Positions 14,639 through 15,136 of a stretch of 15,136 nucleotides of DNA are shown here, piece after piece. The stretch is from Syntrophaceae bacterium UBA4059. GTDB taxonomy: Bacteria > Desulfobacterota > Syntrophia > Syntrophales > Smithellaceae. The position numbers and the translations under genes were made by a program. The notes below the pieces were generated by a model, which made no database searches, had not been told where the DNA came from, and worked only from the letters and a program-made list of their open reading frames with translations. The stretch is taken from the NCBI GenBank assembly GCA_002382045.1, contig DFZJ01000001.1, positions 1 to 15,136 on the forward strand, given 5' to 3'. The first letter of the stretch is position 1. Every line of letters starts with the position of its first letter.

Positions 14639-15136
14639 TTACCTTTGCATAATCCCGCCGGTAGAATTTTTCGACCGGTTCGGATAATCGGGATACCGGA
14701 TATCCTTGAAAATGCCGGTTCTGGCCTGTCCGACGGTGGCAATCTGTTCATCATCCACAAAAATCCGCCCGTCACCTATCACCATGGATGCTCCGGATTC
14801 TTTGAGTTGAGAATAACGCCGGACATCAATTTCAAACCGGATACATTTATTGAACGGCCGGATCTGACCGTTGAAAACCACTTCACCGCATCCCAAGGCT
14901 CTGCCCGTTCCCAGCGATCCGCGCCAGACACAGAAGAAACCTAAAAGCTGCCAGATCGCATCCACGCCCAGGCAACCCGGCTGCACCGGATCACCCAAAA
15001 AATGGCATTGAAAATACCACGCATCCAGACGGACATCCTGCTCGGCGATGATTTTTCCGGTGTTGCCGGCACTTTCGATCCTTGTAATACGGTCCACCAT
15101 CAGAAACGGCGGCGCGGGCAGACGGGCTTCCAGCCC
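14639..15136 (-). CDS. fabA: FabA-type 3-hydroxyacyl-ACP dehydratase/isomerase, partial at 5' end
   Basis: At least 166 codons, continuing past the right edge. The visible N-terminal part reads EARLPAPPFLMVDRI, matching the FabA lead into its first strand, so the methionine at 15100 is internal. The active-site stretch CHFLGDPVQPGCLGVDAIWQ gives the catalytic His and Asp of FabA, including the PGCLGxDAxWQL signature, and GRALGCGEVVFNGQI is its next conserved strand. FabA dehydrates 3-hydroxyacyl-ACP and, in its home pathway, isomerises trans-2 to cis-3 decenoyl-ACP, the entry to unsaturated fatty acids. In this operon it may give a double bond that the radical SAM enzymes use, which is inference. 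It is the first gene seen of the operon; a FabB/FabF-type ketosynthase may lie beyond the edge. Confidence 0.93.
   Translation of the reverse strand, partial: GLEARLPAPPFLMVDRITRIESAGNTGKIIAEQDVRLDAWYFQCHFLGDPVQPGCLGVDAIWQLLGFFCVWRGSLGTGRALGCGEVVFNGQIRPFNKCIRFEIDVRRYSQLKESGASMVIGDGRIFVDDEQIATVGQARTGIFKDIRYPDYPNRSKNSTGGIMQR

Noticed and set aside
13864..14652. A 262-codon plus-strand frame opposite ACP 2 and the small membrane protein.
   Set aside because: The minus strand encodes a clear acyl carrier protein here and a coherent operon; the plus-strand product has no domain and no ribosome site.

Overview
The window looks like a chromosomal segment of a Gram-negative anaerobe of about 50% G+C. 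A member of the Desulfobacterota (formerly Deltaproteobacteria), perhaps in the Syntrophales, is the best guess. The basis is the gene content: a PAS-rich hybrid-type kinase with a sigma-54 activator, a periplasmic flavocytochrome-type FAD protein, an AtpZ/AtpI-like protein, dispersed GGATTCC-type palindromes, and a lipid operon rich in radical SAM enzymes. This assignment is inference; no marker gene is present.

Positions 1-4680 (plus strand): a two-component pair joined by an ATGA overlap. It consists of a 740-aa PAS-PAS-HisKA-HATPase kinase ending in a degenerate receiver, followed by a 446-aa REC-AAA+-Fis sigma-54 activator. Next come a small polytopic membrane protein resembling ECF-transporter S components and a DUF1893/TM1506-like protein. 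A weak hairpin lies at the convergent junction with the next gene.

Positions 4713-8710: a minus-strand PLP-dependent decarboxylase of the PanP (aspartate 1-decarboxylase) type, then a decayed stretch. It holds a frameshifted and truncated flavocytochrome/fumarate-reductase-like FAD gene, a small AtpZ/AtpI-like gene with an excellent ribosome binding site, a C-terminal transposase remnant, and about 420 bp of non-coding DNA full of palindromes and a triple 15-bp tandem repeat.

Positions 8711-15136 (all minus strand, running off the right edge): the most interesting part, a compact operon of nine genes. In transcription order they are fabA (5' end outside the window), a small membrane protein, an acyl carrier protein, a B12-binding-type radical SAM enzyme, a membrane-anchored NodB polysaccharide deacetylase, a FabZ-like hot-dog protein with an altered active site, a second acyl carrier protein, and two tandem paralogous radical SAM proteins with a C-terminal cysteine cluster. 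The combination suggests a dedicated acyl-ACP pathway in which radical chemistry modifies an acyl chain or a lipid. It is reminiscent of the radical SAM/type II fatty acid synthase clusters proposed for ladderane-type or other unusual lipids. No ketosynthase is in view; if there is one it should lie past the right edge. A 51-bp nested palindrome sits inside this operon and supplies the stop codon of one ACP gene.
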